57,152 nt of DNA from Candidatus Poribacteria bacterium (GCA_012963885.1 DTUY01000157.1:18673-75824); one strand, 5' to 3'. Shown: positions 27,675-37,759, counted from the stretch's first letter. A program made the numbers and translations. The notes: generated from the sequence alone by a model not told the origin.

Positions 27675-28436
27675 ATGGAAATTAGACCGAATCAAGTCAA
27701 ACAGAAGCTCGCCACTGGTGAGATTACCTACGTGGTCAGCGGGTTCACACACTCTGACGATATCGACGCTTTCGGACCTGTCGGATTTGATGGAATATGG
27801 TTGGAAGGAGAACATGGGCCTGTCGACGCCGCCGAACTTGGCAACCTCACCCGCGCCTGCGATATTTGGGGTATGACCTCAGTTGTTCGTGTCAACCGCA
27901 ATGACCAGGGACTGATTTACCGAACGCTTGATCGTGGAGCTCAGGGAATTGTTGTTCCACACGTCAATACCAAAGAAGAAGCCCAAAATCTGGTTGATGG
28001 CGGTAAATTCGCCCCGATCGGTTGTCGGGGGATGTTCACCAGCCGTCAAGGATATGGCGTATCAAACTATTTCGATATCGCCAACAACGAAACACTTTTG
28101 ATAGCGTTAATTGAAGATATCGTCGCTGTAGGTCACTTAGATCAGATTCTGACGGTCGATCATATTGATGTATTCTTCGTTGCCCCCTCGGATCTAGCCA
28201 CTTCAATGGGACACATTGGCAATCTCCAACATCCTGAAGTTCAGAAAACCATTGATGAGACGCTGGCTCGCATTCAAGATGCCGGGCGGATCCCCGGGAC
28301 GCTTGCTAACAATGAAAACGTAACCAGATATGCTGAAGCCGGTGTTCGATTCCTGTTAACAGGAATTGGTGCTTGGCTGGCTGCGGGCGCAGGCGAATTC
28401 ATCAACCATGCCGAGGATGGGAACCGATCTAAATGA
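27675..28436 (+). CDS. HpcH/HpaI family class II aldolase
   Basis: A 253-residue TIM-barrel enzyme. Conserved sites are EGEHG with His47, Arg72 (VVRVNRN), Glu147 (LIEDIV) and Asp173 (VAPSDLATSMG), which match the catalytic base, pyruvate-binding arginine and metal ligands of HpaI. Such enzymes split 2-keto-3-deoxy or 4-hydroxy-2-oxo acids into pyruvate and an aldehyde. A GGAG site precedes the ATG. On the other strand next to it lies an enolase-superfamily gene, the type of enzyme that makes 2-keto-3-deoxy acids, so these two steps fit a sugar acid pathway. Confidence 0.9.
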   Translation: MEIRPNQVKQKLATGEITYVVSGFTHSDDIDAFGPVGFDGIWLEGEHGPVDAAELGNLTRACDIWGMTSVVRVNRNDQGLIYRTLDRGAQGIVVPHVNTKEEAQNLVDGGKFAPIGCRGMFTSRQGYGVSNYFDIANNETLLIALIEDIVAVGHLDQILTVDHIDVFFVAPSDLATSMGHIGNLQHPEVQKTIDETLARIQDAGRIPGTLANNENVTRYAEAGVRFLLTGIGAWLAAGAGEFINHAEDGNRSK

Positions 28437-28576
28437 TGTATGTAGAGCAATCTGGTATGCAGTTTCCAATTCGATACTGACTGAGTTTTCTGCAGATGAA
28501 TTGGACAACAATCATCTAACGAAAATATCAACACTCCTTAGCTTAGACATTCACCAGGATGGCCCCGTATACTGGC

Positions 28577-29854
28577 TCAGTCGGAGACGAGGTCTTTCTG
28601 CGCCCGCTGATGTAAGTTCTGCCATTCCTTAGACCCGTCATTGAACCAAAGTTCTAAACGAGTGCCTTCTGCTTGAGCAGGGCCATGCCCCGCGTTGAAG
28701 TTGCTCAACCCCTGTCCTGCCATGTGTAAGCGTTTACCGTTCGGATAAACAACCGTATGAATAATTTCTGGTTTAGGATGAATATAGTGTTCATCCTTTT
28801 GCTGCAATTCTCTAAGTGTTTCTGATGGGACGCGATACTTTTCAACCGCTTCTTCATTCACCTCGATTCCCAATCCGGGAGCATCTGGTACTTTGTGTGA
28901 TCCGTCTGTCACCTCTATTGGCTTCTGCAACAGATGATGGCTGTAGAGGTTGATACAGGTAATTGCCGGCCAACTAGCATGGGTAAGAACAGCACCGAGA
29001 TGTGCAGCCCAAGTTGTCGTTAAACCGTTTCCTACCAACTGCAACCAGAAAGGCATGTCAGCCTCGGCACTTAGCAATCCTTGTCTCATAACGGTGGATT
29101 TTCCTCCTCCGATCACATATCCGTCACAGACCTGATCGCTGATGCTAGTCAGGTAAGCCGGAGACCCAAAATGCATGGCGATTGGCCGGTCAATCGCTCG
29201 CCGAATCTGTTGGTTACCTGATATGTCTCCTTGTGGTATCGGGGTTTCAAACATGGCAACGTTATCGTACTGTGTTAATTTCGACATCACCGGGATAGCT
29301 GTTTCAGCATTTCGAAAGGATCCGTTTGGATCTAGATCGAGTTTAAAGTCTATTGGGACGACCTTGACAATCGTGTCGACCTGATTGACAATATCCCACC
29401 ATGGTCGCGGTTTGTTTTTAAAACTGGTGTAACCGTGTTCCACTGCGTCTTTAGCTTCCTTTGCCCAATTTTCAGGAGAAGCGTCAATCGACCACCAAGA
29501 AATCGGTGGATAATCGCGAACCTTGGCACCAAGCAACTCATAAACAGGAACTTCCAGGATTTTACCAACCACATCAAAAAGCGCCATCTGCAGTCCCGCA
29601 CCCAAAGAATCATCATTCATCAATTCTGCTGGACTGGATCCTAAAACCCGGTTGACGCTTTCGTTAGTCACTCTGCCATAGGTGTAGTGGATAACGGTTT
29701 CGCCCCAACCTATATGTCCAGTGTCAGTCGTCACCCGACACAGTTCTAGAATCGACCAATTGTATACGGTGGATACGCTTTGCGTGGTGATTTCTTGCTG
29801 TCGTGGCGTAAATGGAACATCAACAACAATACGTTCAATATCAGTTACTTTCAT
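28577..29854 (-). CDS. Enolase-superfamily protein (mandelate racemase group), altered metal site
   Basis: 425 residues. The capping domain (1-125) is followed by a barrel with Lys146-x-Lys148 (SFKNKP), Asp175 in LDLDPNG and Glu203 in MFETPIP. The third metal ligand, normally Asp or Glu (compare A-x-D-E), appears as His228 in IAMHFGSP. A His in WAAHLGAVLTHAS may act as the base. Members dehydrate sugar acids or racemise hydroxy acids. The changed ligand suggests a variant site or a non-canonical reaction. It is convergent with the aldolase at 27675 and precedes, on the same strand, nothing but that gene's tail. Confidence 0.85.
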   Translation of the reverse strand: MKVTDIERIVVDVPFTPRQQEITTQSVSTVYNWSILELCRVTTDTGHIGWGETVIHYTYGRVTNESVNRVLGSSPAELMNDDSLGAGLQMALFDVVGKILEVPVYELLGAKVRDYPPISWWSIDASPENWAKEAKDAVEHGYTSFKNKPRPWWDIVNQVDTIVKVVPIDFKLDLDPNGSFRNAETAIPVMSKLTQYDNVAMFETPIPQGDISGNQQIRRAIDRPIAMHFGSPAYLTSISDQVCDGYVIGGGKSTVMRQGLLSAEADMPFWLQLVGNGLTTTWAAHLGAVLTHASWPAITCINLYSHHLLQKPIEVTDGSHKVPDAPGLGIEVNEEAVEKYRVPSETLRELQQKDEHYIHPKPEIIHTVVYPNGKRLHMAGQGLSNFNAGHGPAQAEGTRLELWFNDGSKEWQNLHQRAQKDLVSD

Positions 29855-29880
29855 TTAAATCTCCTTTTTATTAAAGAATG

Positions 29881-31641
29881 TCAGTCTCGATTCCAAGGGA
29901 AGACAAAGGTTGGTTGATTGGCATAGCGCTTCATTTTAACGACAATACGTTTTCCAGATCCAGGGGCTAATTGAACATTAAAGCAGGAACTTTTGACTGA
30001 CAATATCTGACTGTCAGTGGTGACGTCCAGAACCTGGTGTTCTGCGTACGCACCTCCCTGTACCACAACAGTACGAGACTTAACCGGATTAATGTTAACC
30101 AATGTAAGAGTAACCTCATCATCCGTCATTTTCTCAACGAGCGCGGCAATATCTTCTGGAACCCCTGTCCGTCGATTGTCCGGGTCAAAATAACGGACCC
30201 GGCAATGTAGCGGCTCACCATGGCGCGGTTGGATTCCACCTAGCATCAATTCGACCAACGTCCGAATAGTGGCTGGATTAAATGGCATCGGATCATCCGA
30301 GAGTCGGGTGTCTGGAGTAGTTGAATCGTTGTGCATCCCTTCTACTCTCTGACGAACAGCGCCGAAATCTCGTTGTAACGCGTCTATGGGATAGTTTGGG
30401 TTTTGACCTTCCAGAAAACTGAGCCATCCATCAATGGGCAGATATTTCAAATCATCCCGTTTCATGGACCAGTAATAAACATCTAAAGCTCCATGGCTAT
30501 AGGGGCTCGGTTTGTAACTGTACCATCCCTGATCCCCATGCATATGCGGATACATGACTTGATTATCTATCGTCTTCTGATTGCTATTAATTGTATCCAG
30601 CATATTACGCCAGATATTGACATAGGATTGATCGCCGGTAACAAGTAAAGCGTTGCCAAAGCCCGCGATACCTCGATGAACTGCATTTCGGTCAGCTAAT
30701 TTTCCCGTCTGAGGAACAACTACAGTGAAGGCCCAGCCATAGCAGCCACCATACCATTTGCCTTGACACTCTCCGCCAATCGTACCATCTAAACCAACGT
30801 TGGATGGGATAATTCCACCGTTACTGTCAGTTCGCTCTGCCCAAGCGTCCACATATTCCAGAAGCCATTCCCTATACTTTGATTCACCGGTTAGCATATA
30901 GGCGTTAGCAGCCAGACTGGTTGCTGCGAGGTTGAGGGGATGATCGCCAACAATATCAGTGTAGTCTTTGAAATGTGCCAGCATTTCATCGAAATTTCGC
31001 TCACCATGTTTAGGATCGAAACGTCCTCCAACCTCGATTGGATCTCCTGCCCAATCGAGAGCGGTAGCTTTTCGTAATAGTGGTCCCCGACTGCCATTGA
31101 ACATGCTACGGATTATTTTATGTTCTGGATCATAGTTATCAGCTTGACTGTCTTCATTCATGTAGAAACCAGCATAGCGCTTTACTCGTCTCTGGAAATT
31201 TGGATCATCGGGACCGGATAAACCTTGTAGGTTAAATACGGTCAATCCCTCAGCGTTATGAAACCAATCAAACATGACCGGGAATTCCTTGTAATACATT
31301 CCATTACGGGCAATGGGCACTTCAACTGTTTTGGCCTCAGTATATTGGCGTAAATGTCCTTCCCAGGCTTTCTTATACATATGCAAGATCGTGTCTGACG
31401 CACCCAACATATGCAAGATAGGCCACCCGGTTAGGTTCTCAATGGCATCATCTGGTCCATCGTTCCCTCCCCAACGCGGTAGACATAATAAATAGCCGCG
31501 TTCGTCAAAATATCGACTGAAGAACTCCTGACAAGCCAAAGTTTGGACTCGAATCAGTTCCCTTTCTAACAGCGCCCAAGACGGAGGAGGTGTTGGAGTA
31601 TCGATCAGTAAGGTTTTTCCGTTTACTGGCGATTTCTTCAT
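29881..31641 (-). CDS. Uncharacterised alpha/alpha-toroid-like protein
   Basis: 586 residues, no signal peptide or membrane helix. The sequence is rich in Trp, His and Gly with repeated helical hairpins (for example AATSLAANAYMLTGESKYRE and WLLEYVDAWAERTDSNGG), as in six-hairpin glycosidases and polysaccharide lyases. No family-specific catalytic motif is certain. The last 100 residues look like a beta sandwich (VTLTLVNINPVKSRTVVVQG). ATG 31641 has AGGGA upstream and is preferred to a TTG at 31647. It lies 26 bases upstream of the enolase-superfamily gene on the same strand, so the two are likely co-transcribed. Confidence 0.6.
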   Translation of the reverse strand: MKKSPVNGKTLLIDTPTPPPSWALLERELIRVQTLACQEFFSRYFDERGYLLCLPRWGGNDGPDDAIENLTGWPILHMLGASDTILHMYKKAWEGHLRQYTEAKTVEVPIARNGMYYKEFPVMFDWFHNAEGLTVFNLQGLSGPDDPNFQRRVKRYAGFYMNEDSQADNYDPEHKIIRSMFNGSRGPLLRKATALDWAGDPIEVGGRFDPKHGERNFDEMLAHFKDYTDIVGDHPLNLAATSLAANAYMLTGESKYREWLLEYVDAWAERTDSNGGIIPSNVGLDGTIGGECQGKWYGGCYGWAFTVVVPQTGKLADRNAVHRGIAGFGNALLVTGDQSYVNIWRNMLDTINSNQKTIDNQVMYPHMHGDQGWYSYKPSPYSHGALDVYYWSMKRDDLKYLPIDGWLSFLEGQNPNYPIDALQRDFGAVRQRVEGMHNDSTTPDTRLSDDPMPFNPATIRTLVELMLGGIQPRHGEPLHCRVRYFDPDNRRTGVPEDIAALVEKMTDDEVTLTLVNINPVKSRTVVVQGGAYAEHQVLDVTTDSQILSVKSSCFNVQLAPGSGKRIVVKMKRYANQPTFVFPWNRD

Positions 31642-31878
31642 TATCAATTCCCTAATTGGTTTGTACTAATTGGTACTAAATCACATTCAGCGCAGGTGAC
31701 CGATTATAACAGAGTCAATTTTAAGAATCTATCATATACTCATCTTAGCTTTTGAAGGCGATTGAACACGACTGTAAATCATCAAGAAACATGACATAGA
31801 AATAGGTTGCCAATCAAGATCAGGTATGTTATTTTCGAGATTAGGACAGTGCCGCAAACGCGTATCCTTGAGAACTTG

Positions 31879-32547
31879 ATGAAAATTGTCGTTATCGATA
31901 CCGAAACAATACGCTGGTCAGAGGAAGTTCCGGGTAGGTGGGCCAATGTCGAGTCTTTTGGCTTGACTATACTTGTCATTGGCATACCAAATAACGATTC
32001 TCTAGAGTTTCAGGTTTGTTCTCCCAATTATGCTGATCATCTAAGCCGCTTACAGCTTCAATTCTCAGATCGCGAAACAATTGAAACAACGCTGAACGAA
32101 GCCGAACGGATTGTTTCGTTTAATGCTGACAATTTTGATTTCCGCATTCTGGAGAGTGCACAATTCGATGTACAACAATGGAAAGGGAAATCGTTTGATA
32201 TCCTTACACAGTTCACACGAAAAGCGGGACATCGGATTAACCTAGAAAATCTAGCAAAAACACAATTCGGCGGCTCCAAAACATTTATTACAGCGCAACA
32301 AGCTGTTGAATTTTGGCGTGCGGGACTCGAACTGATGCGAGGGTGGTCTGGGAAAAATGCCGACAAACAATACAGTGACATCTTCTGCCGTAACGTCGCA
32401 AAACATCTTTTTCAGAAAGTGATTGAATACTGCAAACAGGATGTAAGGTTAACTTATCAGCTATATCAGCACATTTTGGAAAATCAGAGTCTCAGTTATA
32501 CTGACCAACGGTCAGATACAAAGAAGATAGTAAAACTAGTTGGATAG
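31879..32547 (+). CDS. DEDD-type 3'-5' exonuclease, PolB-exonuclease-like
   Basis: About 222 residues from an ATG at 31879 (MKIVVIDTET). Exo I is DTET (Asp and Glu), exo II is NADNFDFRIL, and exo III is YCKQDVRLTYQLY with the Y-x-x-x-D pattern, so all four acidic ligands are present. There is no polymerase domain. It is a stand-alone RNase H-fold exonuclease like the predicted PolB-related exonucleases found near transposons and in housekeeping contexts. It has no functional link to its neighbours and sits convergent with a membrane protein gene. Confidence 0.8.
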   Translation: MKIVVIDTETIRWSEEVPGRWANVESFGLTILVIGIPNNDSLEFQVCSPNYADHLSRLQLQFSDRETIETTLNEAERIVSFNADNFDFRILESAQFDVQQWKGKSFDILTQFTRKAGHRINLENLAKTQFGGSKTFITAQQAVEFWRAGLELMRGWSGKNADKQYSDIFCRNVAKHLFQKVIEYCKQDVRLTYQLYQHILENQSLSYTDQRSDTKKIVKLVG

Positions 32548-32576
32548 CTGCCATCATCCATGGTAAGAGGAACAAA

Positions 32577-34145
32577 TTAGGATGTGTCTCCTCTTTTTCC
32601 CTTGTAAAGTTTCAATCTGTCCTTTGACGAAATGAGCTGGTAACAGTCCTTTAGGGATTCAGCGGTGATTTTGTCAGCATCGCCCCAAATCAGTATATAG
32701 TCCACCTTTTCAGCATACCCGCAGATATCGATCTCCCTAGCTTTCCACTGGACAGCCTGTACCCACTCTTTCTGATCAATCGGCGGCTGAAAGTTATCCC
32801 TGAAGTTAATTGGAAAATAGTCGAACTGAACTTCGTAGTTGCCGAGGTTGATGCCACCATTATTAAGGCAATAATAGTTAGCAGCGTTGACGAAGATCCC
32901 AATCCTGAATGCCCTTCCATTACCGTTGAAAAAGAAGGGCAGTACAATTTTCTTCTTTCCGATTGATTGGGTTAACGCTGTAAATTCACGGAGTTCAGTA
33001 TTCAAAATACGACATTGGCGGGTAATATAGATCGTATTTACTAATGAAAGCAATACAATGATCAAAGAAAACATACGTTTCCACGCACGGCTGTTTCCTT
33101 CCCGAAACCAAGCTAACAGCAAAATCGAAGCAAGGATGGCAACCCGATCATTCAGCCAACCACCTGGCCCCACCGAACGGGGAAGTACCAAGTATAAACC
33201 GAAAAGCACTAAAAAGAGAAGCAGGAAGCTGTCAATGGATGTGAACTGATCAGTCGAACTTTTAGATCCAATGATTTTTTCTTGCCATAGTGTGTGTATC
33301 AACAAATAAATTAAGACGACAAACACGATGTAGGCAATAATAGACTGATTTTTGTCAAGCGAAATTAATATGTCCATCGACAGGAATTTTCCCAATAATT
33401 CCGGCACACGGGAAAGGCTGATTTTTGGGGATCCACCAGATAGCAGATCCGAAGATGGTAGATAGATAAGCAACAAGATACTGGAGGGTAACAAAATACA
33501 AATATTGATAATTGCTAGTTGCAACCGTTTATGAAAATAAGTTATAGCTAGAAACCCTATAGAAAAAAGCAAAAACAGGTAAGAAATTAAGTGGGCAAAG
33601 TAGGTAATGATGATCATGGTATTTAACAACACAATGCTACGAACATGAATTTCTTCTTTATGTTTCCACCAATAACCAATGGAAAAGAAAAACAGCGGCA
33701 CACTAAAGGCAAAGTTGTAAAATCCCATCAGGAACAGATAGTTATAAATGAAGGGGAAAACGATCAAACTAATTCTCTCTCTGCCATGTTCAATCGCGTT
33801 CAGAAAATAAAGTATTGCTATTGGAAAGAAAATAACGTAGGCACTGAGAAAAACCTTTTCCGCTATTATAGGAGAAAAGACAATCATCAAAACGGCAAGG
33901 GCAAAATGGGACAACCAATTGGGGAAGAGATGCCAATTAATATCGTAAAATCCCTGGAACCCATATTCTGGATTCCAGTATTCTCGTAGTATATGCGAGT
34001 TGTAGATATGGCTTGGCCCGTCCTGCGTGGGAAAATAGGTAAACAACCAGATAGGCAGGAGATGAACGAAAATCAGGAATATTTGAAGTTTCTTGAAGTC
34101 AAGAATCTGATTGTCCAAAACCTCAAGCCACTTGGGCTTATCCAC
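32577..34145 (-). CDS. Polytopic membrane protein, possible GT-C glycosyltransferase
   Basis: 522 residues with about ten hydrophobic helices. A short loop after the first helix has FPTQDGPSHIYNS, whose acidic residue and position resemble the first extracytoplasmic loop of GT-C enzymes that use lipid-linked sugars. The C-terminal 150 residues are soluble and end in KDCYQLISSKDRLKLYKG. No family is recognised for certain. It is 74 bases from the sugar ABC permease gene upstream on the same strand, so read-through is possible. The alternative is an uncharacterised transporter-like protein. Confidence 0.6.
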   Translation of the reverse strand: MDKPKWLEVLDNQILDFKKLQIFLIFVHLLPIWLFTYFPTQDGPSHIYNSHILREYWNPEYGFQGFYDINWHLFPNWLSHFALAVLMIVFSPIIAEKVFLSAYVIFFPIAILYFLNAIEHGRERISLIVFPFIYNYLFLMGFYNFAFSVPLFFFSIGYWWKHKEEIHVRSIVLLNTMIIITYFAHLISYLFLLFSIGFLAITYFHKRLQLAIINICILLPSSILLLIYLPSSDLLSGGSPKISLSRVPELLGKFLSMDILISLDKNQSIIAYIVFVVLIYLLIHTLWQEKIIGSKSSTDQFTSIDSFLLLFLVLFGLYLVLPRSVGPGGWLNDRVAILASILLLAWFREGNSRAWKRMFSLIIVLLSLVNTIYITRQCRILNTELREFTALTQSIGKKKIVLPFFFNGNGRAFRIGIFVNAANYYCLNNGGINLGNYEVQFDYFPINFRDNFQPPIDQKEWVQAVQWKAREIDICGYAEKVDYILIWGDADKITAESLKDCYQLISSKDRLKLYKGKRGDTS

Positions 34146-34219
34146 TGGTTTTATCCTTAACTTGTTGAACCTGTTACCAATAAATCTCTGACAACAAGCA
34201 AATTGATACCATTTACACT

Positions 34220-35188
34220 TTAGGTGTCGTCCACTGCAACACGTGTTCTACGCCCTACAGCCATACGCTTGATCAATTCATCAAATGTTACGCCAATTAG
34301 AATCACAAAACCAATTACCGTGAACTCCGATTCGGTTGGCACATTGAGAAAAAACACGGAATTTTTGATAACTTCAACCATAGCCGTTCCAAAGATGACA
34401 CCGCTAATGGCACCTTCGCCACCACGTAGGCTGCAACCTCCAAGAACGGCACCGGCAATCGCGTATAATTCGTAAAAATTTCCGAATGTCGAAGGCTGAA
34501 CAGAATTTTGATCTAAAGCAAAGAGTATACCGCCAAAACCTGCCAGAACCGAACAGATAACGTAGGCGCCGATGATCATAGCATCGGTGTTAATCCCACT
34601 GAACCGTGCAGCATCCCGATTTCGGCCTAGGGCTAATAAATATCGACCATATATAGTCTTGTTCAGAAACACAGCAGCCACAACACCAAACCCGATAAGA
34701 ATAATGAATGGCATCGGTATTTTATCAAACAATCGGTATTTAACCAATAACCGTAATCCACCAAATTCATTACCAAACCCCTGGTTAATTTCTCCGGTAA
34801 TATATCTGGCTATTCCTCGGTAAATAAAGAGTCCACAGAGAGTTACGATAAAAGGTTGCAATCTCAGTTTTGTGATCAGAAACCCATGGATTAATCCAAT
34901 GGTTAAGGCACACATAAACACCAAAATAAATCCGATAACAATAGGAACATCTTCTCTAACAAGCAATAGCGGAAACAGTGACCCTGTCAGGCCGACAAGC
35001 GAACCAATGGATAGATCTATGCCGCCAGTGATAATCACAAAACAGGCACCGATGGCTAAAATGCCGTATAAACCTGTCCATCGCGCCATATTGATCATGT
35101 TTCCAAACTTCAGAAAACGCGGTTCAATAATACCGGTGACGAGAAAAATAGCTGCCAATAAAAGGAAAATTCCCAGTGTTTTTTTCAT
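34220..35188 (-). CDS. Sugar ABC transporter permease, RbsC type
   Basis: 322 residues, eight to ten membrane helices, BPD_transp_2 family. The early stretch LYGILAIGACFVIITGGIDLSIGS is the hallmark of ribose/galactose/xylose-type permeases, as is VLAGFGGILFALDQNSVQPS later. It overlaps the ATPase gene by four bases (ATGA), which shows tight coupling. With the ATPase and binding protein it forms a complete CUT2 importer for a monosaccharide or related compound. Confidence 0.93.
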   Translation of the reverse strand: MKKTLGIFLLLAAIFLVTGIIEPRFLKFGNMINMARWTGLYGILAIGACFVIITGGIDLSIGSLVGLTGSLFPLLLVREDVPIVIGFILVFMCALTIGLIHGFLITKLRLQPFIVTLCGLFIYRGIARYITGEINQGFGNEFGGLRLLVKYRLFDKIPMPFIILIGFGVVAAVFLNKTIYGRYLLALGRNRDAARFSGINTDAMIIGAYVICSVLAGFGGILFALDQNSVQPSTFGNFYELYAIAGAVLGGCSLRGGEGAISGVIFGTAMVEVIKNSVFFLNVPTESEFTVIGFVILIGVTFDELIKRMAVGRRTRVAVDDT

Positions 35189-36684
35189 TGTTTTCCTGTT
35201 GCCAATTGCATAATTGCTTCTTCGCTAAGTTCTTCTCGTTGGATCTCGCCAGTCAGTTCGCCCTCATGCATAACTAATACACGGTCAGATATGCGCAAAA
35301 TTTCTTCTAGATCGCTTGATATCATTAAAATGGCAACCTCCTGAGAAACCATCTTCTCAATCAATTGATAAATTTCGCTTTTTGAGATCACATCAACCCC
35401 ACGTGTGGGTTCATCGAGCAACAGGACTTGTGGTGAAAGTGAGAGCCATTTAGCTAGTACAACCTTTTGTTGGTTGCCACCGGAGAGCATCCCAACGTCA
35501 TTGAAGATATTGGTTGTTCTAACATTAAGATCCTCGACCATTTGCTTCGTAACACGTTCGATCTCTTTTTCACGTATAAATTTTGCCCATTGATAACAAT
35601 TTAACGAGGGAAGCGTAATGTTGTCGCAAACGTTAGATCCAACAATTAATCCATGGATGCGGCGATCTTCGGGAACCATGGCAACGCCTGCCTCAATTGC
35701 CTGACGAGGTGTGCCTAGGTCTACTTCCTTACTGTTAACTTTGATTGTACCAGATATGGTTTCCCTGATACCGAAAATGGCCTCAGCCAGTTCAGTTCGA
35801 CCTGCGCCAACCAAACCAAACATACCGACAACTTCGCCTGAGTGAATAGTGAAACTGATCGGGGCCGCGGTAAGTTCTGGAATCACAAGGTCACAGACTT
35901 CCAGCATAGGTTTATGGGTTCGTTGAACCTGCCTTTGCTGATACTGCGGTAATTCCCTACCCACCATAAAGGATACCATTCGGTTGTGAGTAATTTCTTC
36001 GCGTGCTAATTCTCCACTGTTCTTGCCATCACGCAGGACAAGCACACGATCAGCAATCTGACTGACCTCCGCTAAGCGGTGAGAAATATAAACGATGCAG
36101 ACGCCACTGGATTTTAGAGTTCTGATTAATTCAAATAGACGGTTAGTTTCATACTGGGTCAAACTGCTCGTTGGCTCATCCATGATGATCAACCGCGCCT
36201 TTTGCGATAATGCTTTTCCAATTTCAACCATCTGTTGCTGACCAATTGATAGGTTCTCCACCAGTGTGTTGGGTGAAAGGTCAAGCGAAAGTTGGGAGAG
36301 GATCTCTTTAGTCTGCGTTGTGATCTGTTGAGAATCGATGAAATTGAAAGGCTTAAATTTGCGCGGCTCTCGGCCCAGATAGATGTTAGCGGAGACGCTG
36401 AGATTGTTAGCGAGATTGAGTTCCTGGTGAATGAAAGCAATGCCGAGATCTGTCGCCCGAGCTACGGAAGGGATGGTGACCACTTCTCCATCAACACAGA
36501 CTTCACCCGCATCAGGTTGATACACACCAGCAATGATTCGCATCAGCGTACTTTTGCCGGCACCATTTTCACCAATAACCGCTATGATTTCACTGGCATG
36601 GAATGTTATGTCAACGGCGTTAACAGCATGAACACCGGGGAACCACTTGTGGATTTTCCTGGCTTCTAGGAGTGGAGATGTCAC
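35185..36684 (-). CDS. Sugar ABC transporter ATP-binding protein, RbsA type
   Basis: 499 residues with two ATPase halves. First half: Walker A GENGAGKST, LSIGQQQMVEIGKAL and Walker B IIMDEPTSSL. Second half: degenerate Walker A FGLVGAGRTEL, then LSGGNQQKVVLAKWL and LLLDEPTRGVDV. The degenerate second P-loop is normal for CUT2 ATPases. It starts at the end of the binding-protein gene (one base between) and overlaps the permease gene, so the three are one unit. Confidence 0.94.
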   Translation of the reverse strand: MTSPLLEARKIHKWFPGVHAVNAVDITFHASEIIAVIGENGAGKSTLMRIIAGVYQPDAGEVCVDGEVVTIPSVARATDLGIAFIHQELNLANNLSVSANIYLGREPRKFKPFNFIDSQQITTQTKEILSQLSLDLSPNTLVENLSIGQQQMVEIGKALSQKARLIIMDEPTSSLTQYETNRLFELIRTLKSSGVCIVYISHRLAEVSQIADRVLVLRDGKNSGELAREEITHNRMVSFMVGRELPQYQQRQVQRTHKPMLEVCDLVIPELTAAPISFTIHSGEVVGMFGLVGAGRTELAEAIFGIRETISGTIKVNSKEVDLGTPRQAIEAGVAMVPEDRRIHGLIVGSNVCDNITLPSLNCYQWAKFIREKEIERVTKQMVEDLNVRTTNIFNDVGMLSGGNQQKVVLAKWLSLSPQVLLLDEPTRGVDVISKSEIYQLIEKMVSQEVAILMISSDLEEILRISDRVLVMHEGELTGEIQREELSEEAIMQLATGKQ

Positions 36685-36685
36685 C

Positions 36686-37759
36686 TTAATTAGAAGATTT
36701 TTTGGCTTCTTCGCCTAATTGCTGAAGCGCCTTCAAATGTGCCCAAAATTCCTCTACATTATTCTTTTTAATCACCTTGGTCGGAATATCCAACTGTTTG
36801 TTCTCTGGAATCATCGAAGTATCGCCTCCAACCAGTGCTTTGAGATACTTTACCGATTGATAACCAAATTCGTAAGGTTGCTGAACAACAGTACCATGTA
36901 CATATCCATCTTTGATACCTTGCAACGTCAACTCATCCTCGTCAAAGGATATTAATCTGACTTGGCCTTCCATACCGACGTCCTTCAAGGCCTCAAGACA
37001 TTGCGGTACGTTGTAGGCCCATAAGCCGACCATAGCGTCAATATCAGGATACTTCTTCAACGTGTTCTCGGCGTTTTTCTTGGCCGTTGCTCGGTCTCCT
37101 TGATCTGTTCTGGTATCAAGAATGATGTATTTCCCGGCCATTATAGCTGTACGCGGTAATCCAGATGGCTTTGTTGCTGAGGCAGAGACACCCTCTTTCA
37201 ATTCGTCTATGACGCCTTCCCGACGTTGTTGAGCATTGAGGACATCCATTTTGCCAACGTAGATCATGATCTGGCCTCCGTCTGGAAGGGCTTCTTTGAT
37301 CAATTGGCCAACTTGGCGTCCGCCGGAGTAATTGTTGGTACCAAGATAAAACAGACGGTTACTGTCAGGTGCGTCGCTATCGTGACAAACTAACTTGACC
37401 TTTGCTGCCACCTCGTTCAGGATTTCAGTCTGATTCTTTGGATCTAAAGGACTAACAGCGATTCCTTTGACGATGTCCTGCTGAATTAGCGTCTCCAAAA
37501 TCCGGTTCTGTTCAGTAGACGAACCATCAAATGGGATTTTAAAATCACATTTGACGTTAAAGTCCTGTTCTGCTTTATAGCAACCTGCTCGAGCATAATT
37601 CCAGAATGGATCTGGTAAATTGACCACAAATGCAAGGTGCAACCGATCATCCTGGTTTTGCTCGGTAGATGTTTTCTTTGTTGATTGGTCCGCACACCCA
37701 CTGGCCAAGATTGCGATCAACAAAAATGAGTATAAGAAACATACTGCTTTTCTGTACAT
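36686..37759 (-). CDS. Sugar ABC transporter substrate-binding lipoprotein, RbsB type
   Basis: 357 residues. Signal peptide with lipobox LASGCADQ near residue 22, then a periplasmic-binding-protein type 1 fold: LAFVVNLPDPFWNYARAGCY, GIAVSPLDPKNQ, ATKPSGLPRTAIMAGKYIIL and VRLISFDEDELTLQGIKDG. AAGGAG lies before the ATG. It lies just downstream of the DUF1501 gene on the same strand (29 bases between), so the importer may share transcription with the PhyH, DUF1501 and DUF1553 genes. Confidence 0.93.
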   Translation of the reverse strand: MYRKAVCFLYSFLLIAILASGCADQSTKKTSTEQNQDDRLHLAFVVNLPDPFWNYARAGCYKAEQDFNVKCDFKIPFDGSSTEQNRILETLIQQDIVKGIAVSPLDPKNQTEILNEVAAKVKLVCHDSDAPDSNRLFYLGTNNYSGGRQVGQLIKEALPDGGQIMIYVGKMDVLNAQQRREGVIDELKEGVSASATKPSGLPRTAIMAGKYIILDTRTDQGDRATAKKNAENTLKKYPDIDAMVGLWAYNVPQCLEALKDVGMEGQVRLISFDEDELTLQGIKDGYVHGTVVQQPYEFGYQSVKYLKALVGGDTSMIPENKQLDIPTKVIKKNNVEEFWAHLKALQQLGEEAKKSSN

